In this document: positions 17,192 through 26,895 of the stretch, in pieces
Numbering within the stretch: position 1 is the first letter of the stretch
Layout of the letters: each line of letters begins with the position of its first letter
Source: Naasia sp. SYSU D00948
Lineage (GTDB): Bacteria > Actinomycetota > Actinomycetes > Actinomycetales > Microbacteriaceae
Assembly: GCF_017916515.1 (NCBI RefSeq)
Contig: NZ_JAFMTA010000001.1
Coordinates: 1,240,001 to 1,304,000 of the forward strand
DNA: 64,000 nt
Direction: 5' to 3'
Program-made: the position numbers and the translations under genes
The notes under the pieces: model-generated
What the model was told of the DNA's origin: nothing
Seen by the model: only the letters and a program-made list of their open reading frames with translations
Databases searched by the model: none

Positions 17192-17453
17192 CGACTCGAA
17201 CCTGAGCCACAAGGAGCGCCAGCTCGGGGAGCTGCGGTCGGACATCGAGTCGACCCGTGAGAAGCTCGCCGCGACCTTGGACGCCATCGAGGACAAGCTC
17301 AACGTGCCGCGCCAGGCCCAGCGCCTGTACGACCGCGGGCGCGAGGTGTTCGACACCACGATGAAGGAGAACCCCGTCGTCGTCTACGCCACGGCCGGAG
17401 CCGTGGCGCTCGGCGCGGCGAGCCTCGTCGTGTGGAGGATCGTCCGCCGCTGA
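17181..17453 (+). CDS. DUF3618 domain protein
   Basis: A 90-residue protein with the DUF3618 signature IESTREKLAATLDAIEDKLN (about 24-43), then a linker and a C-terminal membrane helix with a basic end (VVVYATAGAVALGAASLVVWRIVRR, described here by its ends: VVVYATAG to RIVRR). It is the last of three coupled envelope genes that split the heme cluster between cgoX and chdC. Function unknown; the trio is probably one unit. Confidence 0.82.
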   Translation: MTGDDSNLSHKERQLGELRSDIESTREKLAATLDAIEDKLNVPRQAQRLYDRGREVFDTTMKENPVVVYATAGAVALGAASLVVWRIVRR

Positions 17454-17502
17454 CCGCCCTCTCGTTTTTGCCCGCCTCCGCGGCGGGTGGAGAATGGAAT
17501 CC

Positions 17503-18162
17503 ATGACGTCCACCGCTTATGCGCTGTGGGCCGTGTTCCGACGCAATCCCTCGCACCCCGCTCCGGCGGGGGCTGCCGAGGAGATCGAGAACCTCGTCGC
17601 CGAGCTCTCCGCCGAGGGCATCACGGTGCGCGGCTTCTACGATGTGTCCTCGCTCCGCGCCGACGCCGACGTGATGGTCTGGATCGTCGGCTCCGCGGCC
17701 GAGGACCTGCAGATGGCGCTCCGCCAGCTGCGTCGCACGGCGCTGCTCTCGACCCTCCTGCCGACCTGGAACGCACTCGGGGTGCACCGCGAGGCCGAGT
17801 TCAGCGCCTCGCACGTGCCCGGCTTCCTGCGCGGTGAGCGCGCTCGGAACTGGCTGACGGTGTACCCGTTCGTGCGCTCCTACGACTGGTACGTGCTGCC
17901 GGAGGACGAGCGCAAGCGGATGCTCGCCGAGCACGGCCGGAAGGGCGCCGCCTACAAGTCGGTCGTCGCCAACACCGTCGCCGCCTTCGCGCTCGGCGAC
18001 TACGAATGGATCCTGCCGATGGAGTCCGACATCCTCGTCGACCTCGTCGACATGATGCGCGACCTGAGGGCCACCGACGCGCGGATGCACGTCCGCGAGG
18101 AGGTGCCCTTCTTCACGGGACGCCTGATCGCGCCGTCCGAGCTCCCCGAGGTGCTCTCATGA
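17503..18162 (+). CDS. chdC: Coproheme decarboxylase
   Basis: A 219-residue chlorite-dismutase-fold enzyme that makes heme b from coproheme by two oxidative decarboxylations. The catalytic tyrosine is Tyr121 in VYPFVRSYDWYVLP, and the proximal heme ligand is His144 in LAEHGRKG. ATG at 17503 is preferred because GGGTGGAG lies about 10 nt upstream; ATG at 17494 would leave no room for it. A CCCGCC/GGCGGG hairpin (17471-17487) ends in that ribosome site. The stop overlaps the ferrochelatase start in ATGA. Also known as hemQ. Confidence 0.95.
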   Translation: MTSTAYALWAVFRRNPSHPAPAGAAEEIENLVAELSAEGITVRGFYDVSSLRADADVMVWIVGSAAEDLQMALRQLRRTALLSTLLPTWNALGVHREAEFSASHVPGFLRGERARNWLTVYPFVRSYDWYVLPEDERKRMLAEHGRKGAAYKSVVANTVAAFALGDYEWILPMESDILVDLVDMMRDLRATDARMHVREEVPFFTGRLIAPSELPEVLS

Positions 18163-19322
18163 CCGAGCCGGTCCTCGCGGCGACCGAGGCGGCCGCGGGC
18201 GGTCCCGAGCACGTCGAGGTCCCGGTCGCGTACGACGCGATCCTCCTCGCGAGCTTCGGGGGACCCGAGGGTCAGGACGACGTCCTCCCGTTCCTCCGCA
18301 ACGTCACCCGCGGGCGGGGCATCCCGGACGAGCGCCTGGAGGAGGTGGCTCACCACTACCGGGCGTTCGGCGGTGTCAGCCCGATCAACGACCAGAACCG
18401 GGAGCTGAAGGCCGCTCTCGAGCGCGAGCTCGCCCGTCGCGGCATCGACCTCCCGGTGCTGTGGGGGAACCGCAACTGGGCCCCGTACGTCGGTGACGCC
18501 CTCCGCGAGGCGGCCGAGGCGGGCCACCGCAAGCTCATCGCGATCGCGACCAGCGCCTACAGCTCCTACTCCAGCTGCCGCCAGTACCGCGAGGACATCG
18601 CCCGCGCCCTCGAGGAGACCGGGCTGCTCGGCACGCTGCAGGTCGACAAGGTCCGCCAGTTCTTCGACCACCCGGGCTTCGTCGAGCCGTTCGTCGAGGG
18701 TCTCCGCGACGGTCTCGCACGCATCGAGGAGGCGGTGCCCGGCATCGACATCGCCACCGAGGCGCACGTCCTCTTCGCCACGCACTCCATCCCCAGCGAG
18801 GATGCGCGGCGCTCGGGCCCGGCCGAGCGCGGCTTCGGGGAGGGCGGCGCCTACGCGGCCCAGCACCTCGCGGTGGCCGAGGTCGTCATGGCGGAGGCGG
18901 GACGCGGCGCGCCGTGGGACCTCGTCTACCAGTCGCGCAGCGGCCCGCCGAGCCAGCCCTGGCTGGAGCCGGACATCAACGACCGTCTCGAGGAGCTGGC
19001 CGGCACGGGCGTGCGGGCCGTCGTGATCGTGCCGCTCGGCTTCGTCAGCGACCACATGGAAGTGAAGTGGGACCTCGACACCGAGGCGCTCGAGACCGCG
19101 CGGGAGCAGGGGCTCGTGGCCGTCCGCGTTCCCACGCCCGGGGTGCACGAGCGGTACGTCTCGGGTCTCGTCGACCTCGTCCTCGAGCGCCGCGACGGCG
19201 TCCCGGCCGCGGAGCGTCCGGCTCGGACCGGGCTCGGCCCCTGGTACGACGTGTGCCGTCCCGGCTGCTGTGAGAACGTGCGGCTCGGCTTCAAGCCGGC
19301 CGTCGCCGGGCTGGCCCCGTGA
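18159..19322 (+). CDS. cpfC: Coproporphyrin III ferrochelatase
   Basis: A 387-residue enzyme that inserts Fe2+ into coproporphyrin III, the step before ChdC (also called hemH). The N-terminal part has AILLASFGGPEGQDDVLPFL and YRAFGGVSPIN, and the catalytic-site LFATHSIPSEDA contains the conserved His. Four cysteines are placed like the [2Fe-2S] ligands of actinobacterial ferrochelatases: Cys140 in SSCRQY and Cys366, Cys370, Cys371 near the C-terminus (CRPGCC). The spacing differs from the mycobacterial CX6CXC, so a cluster is likely but unproven. Coupled by 4-nt overlaps to chdC and hemC. Confidence 0.95.
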   Translation: MTEPVLAATEAAAGGPEHVEVPVAYDAILLASFGGPEGQDDVLPFLRNVTRGRGIPDERLEEVAHHYRAFGGVSPINDQNRELKAALERELARRGIDLPVLWGNRNWAPYVGDALREAAEAGHRKLIAIATSAYSSYSSCRQYREDIARALEETGLLGTLQVDKVRQFFDHPGFVEPFVEGLRDGLARIEEAVPGIDIATEAHVLFATHSIPSEDARRSGPAERGFGEGGAYAAQHLAVAEVVMAEAGRGAPWDLVYQSRSGPPSQPWLEPDINDRLEELAGTGVRAVVIVPLGFVSDHMEVKWDLDTEALETAREQGLVAVRVPTPGVHERYVSGLVDLVLERRDGVPAAERPARTGLGPWYDVCRPGCCENVRLGFKPAVAGLAP

Positions 19323-20251
19323 CGATCCGCGTCGGGACCCGGGGCAGCGCCCTGGCCCTCGCTCAAGCGGGCGGCGTGGCGGACGCACTGCGCCGAGCGA
19401 GCGGGTCGGAGGTCGAGCTCGTCCCCCTCGTCAGCGAGGGCGACGTCCGGACCGAGTCGCTGTCGCTCATCGGCGGCCGCGGCGTGTTCGCGGCCACGCT
19501 CCGGGTGGCGCTGCTCGAGGACCGTTGCGACGTCGTGGTGCATTCGCTCAAGGACCTGCCGACCGCTCCGGTGGAGGGGCTCGCGCTCGTCGCGGTTCCC
19601 GTCCGCGAGGACGCCCGCGACGTGCTGTGCTCGCGCGACGGCCGTGGGCTCGGCGACCTCCCGGAGGGCGCGCGCGTCGGCACCGGCTCGCCGCGGCGGA
19701 TCGCCCAGCTGCGGGCGGCCCGTGCCGACCTCGACGTCGTGGACCTCCGCGGCAACGTCGACACTCGTCTGCGCCACGTCGAAAGCGGCCGTCTCGACGC
19801 GGTCGTCCTCGCCGCCGCCGGGCTCGGCCGCCTCGGGCGCGAGACGGAGATCGCCGAGGTGCTCCCGCTCGAGGAGTGGCCGACCGCTCCCGGTCAGGGC
19901 GCGCTCGCACTCGAGGTGCGGGTCGAGGACGCCCTGGGCACCGACCTCGCCCGCGCCGCTCGCGCACTGGCGGATGCGGACGCGGAGAACGGGGCGGCCG
20001 CCGAGCGCGAGGTCCTGCGCGGCCTCGGCGCGGGATGCACGGCGCCCGTCGCGGCGTCCAGCCGCATCGAGGACGGTGTCCTCTCCCTCTGGGCGGCCGT
20101 CTACCGCCCCGACGGATCCGCTGCGGTCCGCGGCGCCGTGACGCAGCCGCTCGACTCCGGCACCGCCGCCATGGATGCGGGGCTGCGGCTCGTGGAGCAG
20201 CTCTTCTCGGCGGGCGCCGCGGAGCTCGCTCCGCTCGGAGCGGGAGCATGA
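19319..20251 (+). CDS. hemC: Porphobilinogen deaminase (hydroxymethylbilane synthase)
   Basis: A 310-residue enzyme joining four porphobilinogens into hydroxymethylbilane. The opening IRVGTRGSALALAQ, the SLKDLPT active-site segment with the catalytic Asp in KDLP, and GTGSPRRIAQLR are intact. Cys240 in LGAGCTAPVAA carries the dipyrromethane cofactor. The GTG at 19319 overlaps the cpfC stop (GTGA), and its own stop overlaps hemD (ATGA). Confidence 0.97.
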   Translation: MTIRVGTRGSALALAQAGGVADALRRASGSEVELVPLVSEGDVRTESLSLIGGRGVFAATLRVALLEDRCDVVVHSLKDLPTAPVEGLALVAVPVREDARDVLCSRDGRGLGDLPEGARVGTGSPRRIAQLRAARADLDVVDLRGNVDTRLRHVESGRLDAVVLAAAGLGRLGRETEIAEVLPLEEWPTAPGQGALALEVRVEDALGTDLARAARALADADAENGAAAEREVLRGLGAGCTAPVAASSRIEDGVLSLWAAVYRPDGSAAVRGAVTQPLDSGTAAMDAGLRLVEQLFSAGAAELAPLGAGA

Positions 20252-21021
20252 ACGGCGGCAAGCCGCTGTCCGGCTGGCGTGTGCTGGTCCCCCGCGGCGG
20301 ACCATGGGGACACGAGGTGGCCGCCGACCTCCGCGCCAAGGGCGCGTCGCCGATCGTGGCCCCGATGATCAACTTCGCGTCCACCGGGGATGCTCCCGCG
20401 CTAGAGGAGGCGCTGCGTCGGCTCTCGGCGGGCGAGTTCGACTGGATGACCGTGACCAGCGCCACGACCGTCGACGTGCTGTCCTCCCACCGAGTGGCGG
20501 TGCCGGAGCGCACCCGCATCGCCGCGGTCGGCGAGACGACGGCCGCCGCCCTCGTCGCCACCGGCTACCGCGTCGACTTCGTGCCGAGCGAGGATAACTC
20601 CGCCGCCGGGCTCCTCCGTGAGTGGTCGGAGATGCTCGACGGGCCCGGTCGGCAGCGCGTGCTCGCCCTGCGCTCCGACATCGCGAAGCCCGTGCTGACG
20701 GACGGACTCCGCGAGCTCGGTCACGACGTGGAGTCGGTGGTCGCCTACCGGACGGTCGGGGTGCCCGTGGACGAGGCCATCCGGAGAGACGTCGCGGAGG
20801 GCCGGGTGGACGCCATCCTCGTCACCTCCGGAAGCGTCGCCCACCAGGTGCAGCAGCAGCTCGGCCCGATCCCGGAGAGCACGCTTCTCGCCTGCATCGG
20901 GCCCCGCACCGCGGCCGACGCCCGGGCCGCCGGCCTCCGCGTGGACCTCGTGGCGGCGGAGCGCAGCGCCGAGTCCCTCATCCAGTCCCTCGTCGCCGCC
21001 GCCCTGGAGCGCCAGCAGTGA
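20248..21021 (+). CDS. hemD: Uroporphyrinogen III synthase
   Basis: A 257-residue protein that cyclises hydroxymethylbilane with inversion of ring D. This family is poorly conserved, but the two-lobed pattern is visible: [10 protein letters not shown], then [12 protein letters not shown] and [16 protein letters not shown] in the first lobe, [14 protein letters not shown] and [16 protein letters not shown] in the second. Position between hemC and hemB, with 4-nt overlaps at both ends, makes the assignment firm. Confidence 0.93.
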   Translation: MNGGKPLSGWRVLVPRGGPWGHEVAADLRAKGASPIVAPMINFASTGDAPALEEALRRLSAGEFDWMTVTSATTVDVLSSHRVAVPERTRIAAVGETTAAALVATGYRVDFVPSEDNSAAGLLREWSEMLDGPGRQRVLALRSDIAKPVLTDGLRELGHDVESVVAYRTVGVPVDEAIRRDVAEGRVDAILVTSGSVAHQVQQQLGPIPESTLLACIGPRTAADARAAGLRVDLVAAERSAESLIQSLVAAALERQQ

Positions 21022-21995
21022 ATCCCGTCCGTCCCCGCCGGCTCCGGGCGACGCCCGCCTTCCGCCGGCTCGTCGCCGAGACCCGCGTCGCGCCCGCGGA
21101 GCTCGTCCTGCCCATGTTCGTGCGCGAGGGCGCGGCCGAGCCGGTGCCGATCCGCTCCATGCCGGGGGTCGTCCAGCACTCGACGGACAGCTTCCGATCC
21201 GCGCTCGCCGCCGCGGCCGAGGCCGGGGTCGGCGGGGTCATGCTCTTCGGCGTCCCCGAGCGGCGCGACGCGGTCGGCAGCGGCGCGACCGACCCCGACG
21301 GGATCCTCAACGTCGCGACCCGGATCGCGGCCGAGGAGGTCGGGGACGCGCTCGTGGTCCAGACCGACCTCTGCCTGGACGAGTTCACCGACCACGGCCA
21401 CTGCGGCGTGCTCGCCGACGACGGGTCCGTGGACAACGACGCGACGCTGCTCCGCTATCGCGAGATGGCGCTGGTGCAGGCCGAGAGCGGATCCCAGCTC
21501 CTGGGGCTGTCCGGGATGATGGACCACCAGGTCGCCGCGGTCCGCGAGGCGCTCGACGGCCGGGGCTACACCGGCACCGCGATCCTGGCCTACGCAGGGA
21601 AGTACGCGTCCGCCTTCTACGGGCCCTTCCGCGAGGCGGTCGACTCGCAGCTCAAGGGCGACCGCCGCACGTACCAGCTCGACCCTGCCAACCGCCGGGA
21701 GGGCGTCCGCGAGGCCGCGCTCGACGAGGCCGAGGGCGCCGACATCGTCATGGTGAAGCCGGCGTCCGTCTACCTGGACGTGCTCGCCGACGTGGCGGCC
21801 GTGTCGTCCATTCCGGTCTGGGCATATCAGGTGTCCGGTGAGTACGCGATGATCGAGGCCGCGGCCGCCAACGGCTGGATCGACCGTCGCCGGGCCGTCC
21901 TCGAGTCCCTCGTCGGGATCCGCCGGGCGGGAGCCGGGGCGGTGCTGACCTACTGGGCCGTCGAAGCGGCCCGCTGGCTCGCGGAGGAGCGATGA
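21018..21995 (+). CDS. hemB: Delta-aminolevulinic acid dehydratase (porphobilinogen synthase)
   Basis: A 325-residue enzyme condensing two 5-aminolevulinate molecules. The Schiff-base lysine is Lys247 in [14 protein letters not shown]; the second active-site lysine is in [17 protein letters not shown]. The metal-region segment [16 protein letters not shown] is present. GTG at 21018 overlaps the hemD stop, and the stop overlaps hemL (ATGA). Confidence 0.97.
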   Translation: MNPVRPRRLRATPAFRRLVAETRVAPAELVLPMFVREGAAEPVPIRSMPGVVQHSTDSFRSALAAAAEAGVGGVMLFGVPERRDAVGSGATDPDGILNVATRIAAEEVGDALVVQTDLCLDEFTDHGHCGVLADDGSVDNDATLLRYREMALVQAESGSQLLGLSGMMDHQVAAVREALDGRGYTGTAILAYAGKYASAFYGPFREAVDSQLKGDRRTYQLDPANRREGVREAALDEAEGADIVMVKPASVYLDVLADVAAVSSIPVWAYQVSGEYAMIEAAAANGWIDRRRAVLESLVGIRRAGAGAVLTYWAVEAARWLAEER

Positions 21996-23314
21996 ACGAG
22001 GAGCTCTTCGAGCGCGCTCAGCGCTCGATCCCCGGCGGTGTGAACTCCCCGGTGCGCGCCTTCGGATCGGTCGGCGGCACGCCGCGCTTCCTCGTGCGTG
22101 CCGCGGGGCCGTACGTCGTCGACAGCGAGGGCGCGGAGTACGTGGACCTCGTGGCGTCCTGGGGGCCGGCGATCCTCGGCCACGCGCACCCCGAGGTGGT
22201 CCGCGCCGTCCAGAGGGCGGCGGAGCAGGGACTGTCCTTCGGCGCGTCCACCCCTGCCGAGACGGAGCTCGCGGAGCTGATCATCGAGCGCGTCGCCGCG
22301 GCCGGCACAAGGCCCGTCGAGCGCGTGCGGCTCGTCTCGACCGGCACCGAGGCGACGATGACCGCGATCCGCCTGGCGCGCGGCGCGACCGGCCGCGACC
22401 TGCTCGTCAAGTTCTCCGGCCACTACCACGGGCACTCCGACGCCCTGCTCGCCGAGGCCGGCTCCGGTGTCGCGACGCTCGCGCTGCCGGGCTCGGCGGG
22501 GGTCCCCGCCGCGGTCGCCGCGAACACCCTGGTGCTGCCGTACAACGACGTCGCCGCTGTCGAGGCCGCGTTCGCCGAGCATGGCGACTCGATCGCCGCC
22601 GTCATCCTCGAGGCCGCCGCCGCCAACATGGGCGTGGTCCCCCCGGCCCCCGGGTTCAACGCCGAGGTCCACCGCATCGCGCGCGAGCACGGCGCTCTCG
22701 TGATCCTCGACGAGGTGCTCACCGGGTTCCGCGTCGGCGGCGCGGGCTGGTGGGGCCTCGAGAACAGCGACGGGGCGGAGTACACCCCGGACCTGTTCAC
22801 CTTCGGGAAGGTCGTGGGCGGCGGGATGCCGCTCGCGGCGCTCGGAGGCCGGGCCGAGGTCATGGAGCTCCTCGCGCCCCGCGGACCCGTGTACCAGGCG
22901 GGAACGCTGTCCGGGAACCCGGTCGCCGTGGCGGCGGGCCTCACCACGCTGCGCCTCGCCGACGACGCCGTCTACTCGCACCTGGACGCGACGGCGGATC
23001 GCATCGCGGACGCCGTCTCGGCCGCCCTGTCGCTCGAGGGTGTCGCCCACGGCATCCAGCGGGCGGGCAGCCTCTTCAGCGTCGTCTTCGGCGACGCGCC
23101 CGCGCCCACCGACTACGCGGCCGTGAAGCGGCAGGAGGCGTGGCGGTACCCGCCGTTCTTCCACGCCATGCTGCGGCAGGGAGTCTCGCTGCCGCCGTCG
23201 GTGTACGAGGCCTGGTTCGTCACCGCGGCGCACGACGACGCCGCGCTCCAGCGGATCGATGCCGCGCTGCCGCATGCGGCACGTGCGGCGGCCGAGGCGG
23301 TCGCCCCCGAGTAG
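21992..23314 (+). CDS. hemL: Glutamate-1-semialdehyde 2,1-aminomutase
   Basis: A 440-residue PLP enzyme converting the HemA product into 5-aminolevulinate. The PLP lysine is Lys273 in [18 protein letters not shown]. The N-terminal [18 protein letters not shown] and [15 protein letters not shown] segments are typical and separate it from ordinary class III aminotransferases. It closes the rightward heme cluster, although it acts early in the pathway, with hemA on the far side of the cluster. Confidence 0.97.
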   Translation: MNEELFERAQRSIPGGVNSPVRAFGSVGGTPRFLVRAAGPYVVDSEGAEYVDLVASWGPAILGHAHPEVVRAVQRAAEQGLSFGASTPAETELAELIIERVAAAGTRPVERVRLVSTGTEATMTAIRLARGATGRDLLVKFSGHYHGHSDALLAEAGSGVATLALPGSAGVPAAVAANTLVLPYNDVAAVEAAFAEHGDSIAAVILEAAAANMGVVPPAPGFNAEVHRIAREHGALVILDEVLTGFRVGGAGWWGLENSDGAEYTPDLFTFGKVVGGGMPLAALGGRAEVMELLAPRGPVYQAGTLSGNPVAVAAGLTTLRLADDAVYSHLDATADRIADAVSAALSLEGVAHGIQRAGSLFSVVFGDAPAPTDYAAVKRQEAWRYPPFFHAMLRQGVSLPPSVYEAWFVTAAHDDAALQRIDAALPHAARAAAEAVAPE

Positions 23315-23369
23315 CCGGGAGACCTCGTTCCGCAGCGGGTGGAGCAACAGGGCAGCGTCGCCGCCGGCG

Positions 23370-24365
23370 TCACTCCCGGACGTCGACCACCACGCGTCCG
23401 GGGATCCGCCCGTCGAGCACCTCGCGGGCGACGGCGATGGCCTCCCGCAGACCGACGGTCCGGGACGCGATCGCCGAGATCGTTCCCGAGCGCAGGTGCT
23501 CCACGATGAGCTCCCAGGCCGCCGTCCGGGACGCCCGGGCGGCGTCCACCGAGTTGATGCCGACCAGAGTGACCGCGCGCAGGATGAACGGCAGCACCGT
23601 CGCGGGGAGGGCCGAGCTGCCGGCGAGCCCGCAGGCCGCGACGATGCCGCCGTACCGCGTCTGCGCCAGGGCGTTCGCCAGCGGGACCCCGCCGACCGAG
23701 TCCACGACCGCGGACCAGCGGGCCGACTGGAGCGGCTTGCCGCCCGGGTGGCCGAGCTCCGCGCGGTCCATGACCTCGGCGGCTCCCAGCGCCTCGAGCT
23801 CCGGCCCCCGCTCGGGCACCCGCCCGGTGGAGGCCACGACCGAGTGACCGAGCGCGGCGAGGAGCGCGACCGCGTACGAGCCGACTCCGCCGCCCGCGCC
23901 GGTGACGAGCACCTCCCCAGCGCCGGGCTCCAGGCCGTGCCGCTGCAGGGCGAGCACGGCCAGAGCCGCCGTGAAGCCGGCGGTCCCGACGGCCGCCGCG
24001 TCCCACGCGGAGAAGCTCTCCGGGATCGGGAGCACGGTGTCCGCGGTCGCCAGCACGCGCTCAGCGAGGCCGCCGTCGGTGCGCTCGCCGAGCCCGGCGC
24101 CGTTCACGAGCACCGGGGTCCCGGCCGTGAGCGCCTGCGTGTCGGCGGCGAGCACGCCGGCGGCGTCGATCCCTGGCACCATGGGAAGGTGGCGGAGGAC
24201 GCCCTTGCCGCCCGTGAGCGCCAGCGCATCCTTGTAGTTGACCGAGGAGTGACTGACGTGGATCTCGACCGGATCCGCCGGCGCCGGTGTGCAGGGGCCG
24301 TCGATGGTGCGGAGGCGGGGCTCCACGGGGACGCCCTCCTGGACGACGATCGCTCGGTAGGACAT
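23370..24365 (-). CDS. AcuI/YhdH-type medium-chain reductase (acryloyl-CoA reductase-like)
   Basis: A 331-residue zinc-free medium-chain dehydrogenase/reductase. The N-terminal SSVNYKDALALTGGKG and the Rossmann motif VTGAGGGVGSYAVALLAALG (about 155-174) match the YhdH/YhfP/AcuI branch, whose studied members reduce acryloyl-CoA with NADPH. Sequence does not prove that substrate. ATG at 24365 overlaps, on the opposite strand, the first possible start of the DNA glycosylase, so the two share a very tight divergent region. Confidence 0.88.
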   Translation of the reverse strand: MSYRAIVVQEGVPVEPRLRTIDGPCTPAPADPVEIHVSHSSVNYKDALALTGGKGVLRHLPMVPGIDAAGVLAADTQALTAGTPVLVNGAGLGERTDGGLAERVLATADTVLPIPESFSAWDAAAVGTAGFTAALAVLALQRHGLEPGAGEVLVTGAGGGVGSYAVALLAALGHSVVASTGRVPERGPELEALGAAEVMDRAELGHPGGKPLQSARWSAVVDSVGGVPLANALAQTRYGGIVAACGLAGSSALPATVLPFILRAVTLVGINSVDAARASRTAAWELIVEHLRSGTISAIASRTVGLREAIAVAREVLDGRIPGRVVVDVRE

Positions 24366-24438
24366 GGCGCTCCCCCTCCCCGGCGGCCGTCGCCGTGCCC
24401 TCACGCTAGTGGCGGAGCCCCTCACGTACCATGACCGG

Positions 24439-25413
24439 GTGGGGGCAGCGGGAACGGCGACGGCGGTCTCGCTTCCCGCGGCCGTCGCCTCCACGGTGTG
24501 GTCGCCCGCGGATCCCGTCGACCTCCGGCTCGTCCTCTCGCAGCTCGGACGAGGACCGGGAGACCCCACGCTCGTGTGGGATCTCGCCGGGCGGCACGGC
24601 GTCCCCGGAGTCTGGCGCACGCTCCGCACGCCGGAGGGTCCCGCCACCCTGCACCTGGCGCAGACCGCCTCCGGTGACGTCCACGCCCGCGCCTGGGGCC
24701 CCGGCGCCGAGTGGGCGATCGACGGCGTCCCGGAGCTCCTCGGCGCCGGAGACGACCCCTCGGGCCTCGACCTCTCGGGCGCTCCCGCGCTCGCCGAGGC
24801 CGCGCGGCGACTCCCGGGGCTCCGCCTCGCGAGGGTCGGCCTCGTCGTCGAGATGCTGGTGGCGGCCATCCTCGAGCAGAAGGTCACGGTCAAGGAGGCC
24901 CACGCCTCCTGGCGCCGCCTCGTCCGGCGGTACGGCGAGCCGGCGCCGGGACCCGCTCCCGAGGGGATGCGCGTCTTCCCGGACCCGCACACGTGGCGGC
25001 GTATTCCGTCCTGGGAATGGCATCGGGCGGGGGTCGACCCCCGGCGCTCGCGCACGTGCGTGGAGGCCGCCCGCGTCGCCTCGTCGCTCGAGCGGACGCT
25101 CGACCTCGGGCGCGGAGGGCCCGAGGTGCACGCCCGGCTGCGCACCGTGGTCGGCGTCGGCATCTGGACCGCGGCCGAGACCAGCCAGCGCGCCCACGGG
25201 GACCCCGACGAGGTCAGCGTCGGCGACTACCACCTGCACGACATCGTGGGGTGGGCGCTCACCGGCGGCCCGGTCGACGACGACGGGATGCTCGAGCTCT
25301 TGGAGCCGTGGCGCGGCCACCGCCAGCGGGTCGTCCGCATCATCCTCGCGAGCGGCTTCCGCAAGCCGCGGTTCGGTCCCAAGATGACCATCCAGGACCA
25401 CCGCGGCCACTGA
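24439..25413 (+). CDS. DNA-3-methyladenine glycosylase II-like (HhH-GPD) protein
   Basis: A 324-residue HhH-GPD-superfamily base-excision glycosylase of the AlkA-like actinobacterial type. The helix-hairpin-helix region is in LRTVVGVGIWTAAETSQ, and the catalytic Asp is in VSVGDYHLHDIVGWAL. The N-terminal part (WSPADPVDLRLVL) resembles the AlkA beta-sheet domain. Start is uncertain: GTG at 24439 gives the usual family length, while ATG 24364 and GTG 24409 are in frame but place the start inside the promoter region of the divergent reductase gene. Confidence 0.87.
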   Translation: MGAAGTATAVSLPAAVASTVWSPADPVDLRLVLSQLGRGPGDPTLVWDLAGRHGVPGVWRTLRTPEGPATLHLAQTASGDVHARAWGPGAEWAIDGVPELLGAGDDPSGLDLSGAPALAEAARRLPGLRLARVGLVVEMLVAAILEQKVTVKEAHASWRRLVRRYGEPAPGPAPEGMRVFPDPHTWRRIPSWEWHRAGVDPRRSRTCVEAARVASSLERTLDLGRGGPEVHARLRTVVGVGIWTAAETSQRAHGDPDEVSVGDYHLHDIVGWALTGGPVDDDGMLELLEPWRGHRQRVVRIILASGFRKPRFGPKMTIQDHRGH

Positions 25414-25415
25414 CG

Positions 25416-26786
25416 TCAGGGGCCGTAGGCGAACATCCGGCCGGGATCCCAGGTGCTCCGGGTTTCCGCCAGGCGGTCGTAAGCGTGACTCGGCCAGGCG
25501 CTCGCGAACTGCTGCGTCGATGCGATGTGGCCGAGGAAGTTGATGTTCGTCTCGCTCGCGATCCACGGGAGGATCCCGGCGACGATGTAGTCCGACTTCT
25601 GCGGCATCGCCACCGCGAAGAGCTCGGGCACCGGCACCCCGATCATGACGAGGGTGAACGGCGCCGAGCGGCCGCCGACGGCCGTCCCGCCGTGCTGCTC
25701 CTGGCCGGCGGCACCGCCGATGTGCCGGATCTCGATGGCGATGAACGGCACGTCGGACCGCGGACCCGCGCGGGCGAGGAACTCCGTGACGAAGTCCTGG
25801 TCGATGTCCTTCAGCTGCATCCCGCGGTCCCAGGCGGGCCCGGGGGAGTCGTCGTCGTTGTGGATGGAGCCGATCGCCGACATGGGCATCTCGCCCACGA
25901 GGTCCAGGAACGCGGGTGCGGCGCCGCGGATCGGGGCGAGCAGCCGCTCGCCCTCCGTCTCGTCGCCGACGAACGCGTAGCGCAGGTGCAGCACGAACTT
26001 GCCCCGCAGCGCCTCGGGCACCTCGTCGATCGGCGGGAAGCGCACGAGCGCCACCGAGGACGTGACGGTGTCGGGGACCGTGTGCACCCAGTCCACCCAC
26101 GCCCGCATCGCGTCCTCGACGTGCGCCGTGTCGAAGAAGAGGCCGCCGCCGTAGAACGTCCGCAGCGGAACGAGCTCGAGGTCCATCTCGACCACGACGC
26201 CGAGACCGCCCTTGCCTCCGCGCAGCGCCCAGAACAGATCCTCGTGCTCCGAGGCGGTCGCACGGACGATCCGGGCGTCGGCGGTGACGACGGTGAAGGC
26301 GCGCACCCAGTCCGCTGTGAAGCCGTAGGTGCGCGACAGCGGCCCGAGCCCGCCGCCGAGCGTGTAGCCGACGGCCCCCACGGTGTCGGAGGAGCCCGTG
26401 ATGGGCGCGAGCCCGTAGCGGGCGGCCGCCTCGACGACGGCCCCCCAGCGCGTGCCCGCGCTGATCGACGCGATCCTCCGCGCCGGGTCGACCGCGACCG
26501 AGTCCATCCGGGAGGTCGTGATGAGGAGGCCGTCCGTGATCGGGGCGAACGCGCCGTGACCCGTGGCCTGGACGAAGACGGGGATCGCGTGCGCGCCCGC
26601 GAACTGCACGGCGGTGACGACGTCGCCGACGGTCCGTGCCCCGACGACGACGTCCGGGTCGTGCACGATCGCGGTGTTGTAGCAGGCGACCTCGGCGGCC
26701 AGGCCCTCATCCCCGCGCGCGTACACGACCCCGGTGACGGCCTCGCGCAGGGCGGCGACCTCGTCCAGGGTGATGGGCGTCGCCAT
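25416..26786 (-). CDS. FAD-binding oxidoreductase, berberine-bridge (BBE) type
   Basis: A 456-residue protein of the PCMH/BBE flavoenzyme family. The N-terminal FAD domain has PVFVQATGHGAFAP, where the His aligns with the histidine that covalently binds FAD in relatives; GYTLGGGLGPLSRTYG and LFWALRGGKGGLGVV are the second and third FAD segments. The C-terminal YDRLAETRSTWDPGRMF is the BBE end motif. Substrate unknown (sugars, alkaloid-like compounds or phenolics in studied relatives). No signal peptide. It ends 2 nt from the convergent glycosylase gene and diverges from putA. Confidence 0.88.
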   Translation of the reverse strand: MATPITLDEVAALREAVTGVVYARGDEGLAAEVACYNTAIVHDPDVVVGARTVGDVVTAVQFAGAHAIPVFVQATGHGAFAPITDGLLITTSRMDSVAVDPARRIASISAGTRWGAVVEAAARYGLAPITGSSDTVGAVGYTLGGGLGPLSRTYGFTADWVRAFTVVTADARIVRATASEHEDLFWALRGGKGGLGVVVEMDLELVPLRTFYGGGLFFDTAHVEDAMRAWVDWVHTVPDTVTSSVALVRFPPIDEVPEALRGKFVLHLRYAFVGDETEGERLLAPIRGAAPAFLDLVGEMPMSAIGSIHNDDDSPGPAWDRGMQLKDIDQDFVTEFLARAGPRSDVPFIAIEIRHIGGAAGQEQHGGTAVGGRSAPFTLVMIGVPVPELFAVAMPQKSDYIVAGILPWIASETNINFLGHIASTQQFASAWPSHAYDRLAETRSTWDPGRMFAYGP

Positions 26787-26883
26787 ATCGGGAGACTAGC
26801 GGCTCCGCAAGGGGCGCTCCTCCGTTCCGTCTGCGTTTCCGTGCGGCTTCCGAGCGCTTCCCACCGCCGCGTCGGCGTGTGCC

Positions 26884-26889
26884 TATCCT
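26884..26889 (+). promoter_or_regulatory. Candidate -10 element before putA
   Basis: TATCCT ends 6 nt before the ATG at 26896 and no ribosome binding site lies between them, the arrangement expected of a leaderless transcript. Confidence 0.4.
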
Positions 26890-26895
26890 TCGAGC

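Noticed and set aside
17471-17487. Terminator before chdC
   Set aside because: CCCGCC/GGCGGG is a hairpin, but the T-run lies on its 5' side and the right arm merges with the ribosome site; at most it modulates chdC translation.
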